This document shows positions 4,273 through 5,655 of a stretch of 5,655 nucleotides of DNA, piece by piece. A model generated the notes under the pieces. That model searched no databases and was not told the origin of the DNA. It was given only the letters and a program-made list of their open reading frames with translations. Each line of letters begins with the position of its first letter. Position 1 is the stretch's first letter. The DNA is from CAYLNK01 sp964384675 (lineage in GTDB: Bacteria; Acidobacteriota; Thermoanaerobaculia; UBA5066), in contig CAYLNK010000377.1 of the NCBI GenBank assembly GCA_964384675.1, positions 1 through 5,655 of the forward strand. Direction: 5' to 3'. Position numbers and translations under genes: made by a program.

Positions 4273-5655
4273 TTACCCGAGCGCGGGCAGGACGAAGCCG
4301 ATCGACAGCCCGCCGTCCGGCCGCGGCCTGGCGAAGACCCGTCCCGAGTGGCGCTCCACGGCACGCCGGGTCGCCGCGAGACCCATCCCCGAGCCCCTCG
4401 ACTTCGTGGAGAACGCGGGCTCGAACAGACGCGGCAAGGCCTCGGCCGACACCCCCGGGCCGTCGTCCTCGCAGCGGAACCGGACCCCGGGACGGCCGTC
4501 GGAAAGGGGCTCGGGCTCCGCGGACAAGCGGATCGCGCCGCCGCGGTCACCGATCGCCTCGACCGCGTTCAGCACGAAGTTCGTCAGCGCGTCACGCACG
4601 AGCGGACGATCGAGCTCGACCATGGGGAGATCCGGCTCGACGGAGACCTCGACCGTGAGGCGCTCCTTTCCGCGGAACCCCGCCGCCACCTCGTCGAGGA
4701 GCGCGCCCACGGCCTCCCGGTCGAGCGGGATCCGGTCGAGAGCCTGCAGCCCCGAGAAGCGCGAGAGGCGGCCCGTCCGCTCGCTGAGCACCTCCACCTG
4801 GCGAAGCACGTTCGTCGCGGTCGACGCGATGACCTCGGCCGAAGGCGTCTCGCCGCGGGCCTGGAGCCGCAGCAAGCGCTCGGCCGCGAGACGGATCGGT
4901 GTGAGCGGGTTCTTCACGTCATGGGCGATCGCCCGCGCCGCCTCCACCCAGGCGCCGAGCCGATCGGCCCGAACGAAGTCGGTCAGGTCCTCGAGGAGGA
5001 GCAGCGACCGATCCACGCCCTCGTCGACGGGGAGCGCCGCGATCACCACCCGGAAGACGCGCTCCGAGCCACCTTCGCCGACCGTGATCCGGGTCTCGTA
5101 CGGACCAGACCGGAGCCGCCCCCGACCGAGAGCTTCCCGGAGGGGCGTCCACGCCGGAGCGGCGACCCGCGAGGGGAGATCGCCACCGGGCAGGAGCGCG
5201 TCCGCGGCGGGGTTCGCGAGGAGCACGGAGCCGTCGGCGGGACGGAAGACGAGGACGCCGGCCGTCAGGTTCGAGAGGAGACCGACCGCGGCCTCGCGCT
5301 CGCGGGCGAGCGACTCGGTCCGCTCCCGCACGCGCCCCGCCATCGTCTCGAAGGCGTCGACGAGGCGCGCGAGGTCGGCGGCGGCGGGCCGCTCCAGGCG
5401 CGGCACCGGCACGCCCGAGCCGATCCGCTCGGCGCTGGTGATCAGCTGGGCGACCGGACGCCCCAGCGAGAGCGCGGCCCGGCTCCCCAGGCCGAACGCC
5501 AGGAGGGCGACGCCTACCGTGAAGAGGACGAGACCGTCGACCGGTGCCCGCGCTGCCTCGTCCTCGGCCACCGCCACCGCGAGTGCCTCGTCCGGCGAGA
5601 GAGCCTCGGCCGCCTCGACGAATCGCGGAACCCCGGGCCGCCCGCGAGCGGCCAC
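4273..5655 (-). CDS. NtrY-like sensor histidine kinase, N-terminus outside the window
   Basis: 460 C-terminal residues are visible; the frame runs off the right edge, and the GTG at the edge is unlikely to be the start. The order is: end of an extracytoplasmic region (1-39), a membrane helix (about 41-57), HAMP (about 58-110), a coiled-coil linker, a PAS domain (about 123-225, with GVLVFRPADGSVLLANPAA), HisKA and HATPase. The H-box ARAIAHDVKNPLTPIRLAAERL holds phospho-acceptor His245 and closely matches NtrY. The ATPase has an N-box (NFVLNAVEAI, N363), a G1 box D397-x-G399-x-G401, an F-box (FEPAFSTKSRG) and a G2 box G421-S-G-M-G425. All catalytic elements look intact, so it should autophosphorylate and pass phosphate to a response regulator, normally NtrX-like. 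No regulator lies in the window; one may lie upstream. The signal sensed cannot be told, and nitrogen control should not be assumed. Confidence 0.92.
   Translation of the reverse strand: MAARGRPGVPRFVEAAEALSPDEALAVAVAEDEAARAPVDGLVLFTVGVALLAFGLGSRAALSLGRPVAQLITSAERIGSGVPVPRLERPAAADLARLVDAFETMAGRVRERTESLAREREAAVGLLSNLTAGVLVFRPADGSVLLANPAADALLPGGDLPSRVAAPAWTPLREALGRGRLRSGPYETRITVGEGGSERVFRVVIAALPVDEGVDRSLLLLEDLTDFVRADRLGAWVEAARAIAHDVKNPLTPIRLAAERLLRLQARGETPSAEVIASTATNVLRQVEVLSERTGRLSRFSGLQALDRIPLDREAVGALLDEVAAGFRGKERLTVEVSVEPDLPMVELDRPLVRDALTNFVLNAVEAIGDRGGAIRLSAEPEPLSDGRPGVRFRCEDDGPGVSAEALPRLFEPAFSTKSRGSGMGLAATRRAVERHSGRVFARPRPDGGLSIGFVLPALG

Noticed and set aside
4273..5655. Taking the GTG at the right edge as the true start of the kinase
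   Set aside because: NtrY-like kinases have further membrane and extracytoplasmic segments before this point, and the frame is open to the last base of the window.

Overview
This is a very GC-rich chromosomal stretch with strong G/C at third codon positions, GTG and TTG starts, tight overlapping genes and no sign of phage, transposase, CRISPR or tRNA/rRNA. The gene families are housekeeping and membrane ones typical of high-GC Gram-negative lineages. The lipoprotein signal, the NtrY-type kinase and the style of the intergenic repeat suggest an Acidobacteriota or deltaproteobacteria-like organism. That placement is an inference with low confidence.

Layout. From 1 to 2647 on the plus strand there is one compact gene series: the tail of a probable tsaB (ends at 137), rimI (134-592), a small DUF465/YdcH-family coiled-coil protein (652-891), pssA (915-1661) and an aspartate-semialdehyde-dehydrogenase-like protein (1658-2647). 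The tsaB/rimI and pssA/asd-like pairs each overlap by four bases (GTGA), so translational coupling is likely. The largest gap in the series is 59 bases and no internal promoter is evident. The plus-strand series meets a minus-strand pair head-on at a 62-base junction, which holds a repeated CCTGACCCCGG motif and a near-perfect palindrome. The minus-strand pair, read from the right edge, is an NtrY-like sensor histidine kinase (5' end outside the window, stop at 4273) followed after 12 bases by a predicted lipoprotein of 516 residues (4260-2710) that resembles DUF3142 proteins.

How the genes fit together. tsaB and rimI are a well-known pair (tRNA t6A modification and N-terminal acetylation of ribosomal protein S18). 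pssA makes phosphatidylserine, the precursor of phosphatidylethanolamine. The asd-like protein clearly has the aspartate-semialdehyde dehydrogenase fold signature but appears to lack both the catalytic cysteine and the catalytic histidine, so it is probably a pseudoenzyme like the Usg family. The kinase and lipoprotein are probably co-transcribed. No response regulator is present in the window.

Nothing here is a clear new defence or mobile system. The items most worth a second look are the catalytically dead Asd paralogue coupled to pssA, the uncharacterised kinase-linked lipoprotein, the repeat at the convergent junction, and a strong hairpin just inside the TTG-started pssA. There is no gene-free stretch longer than 300 bases.
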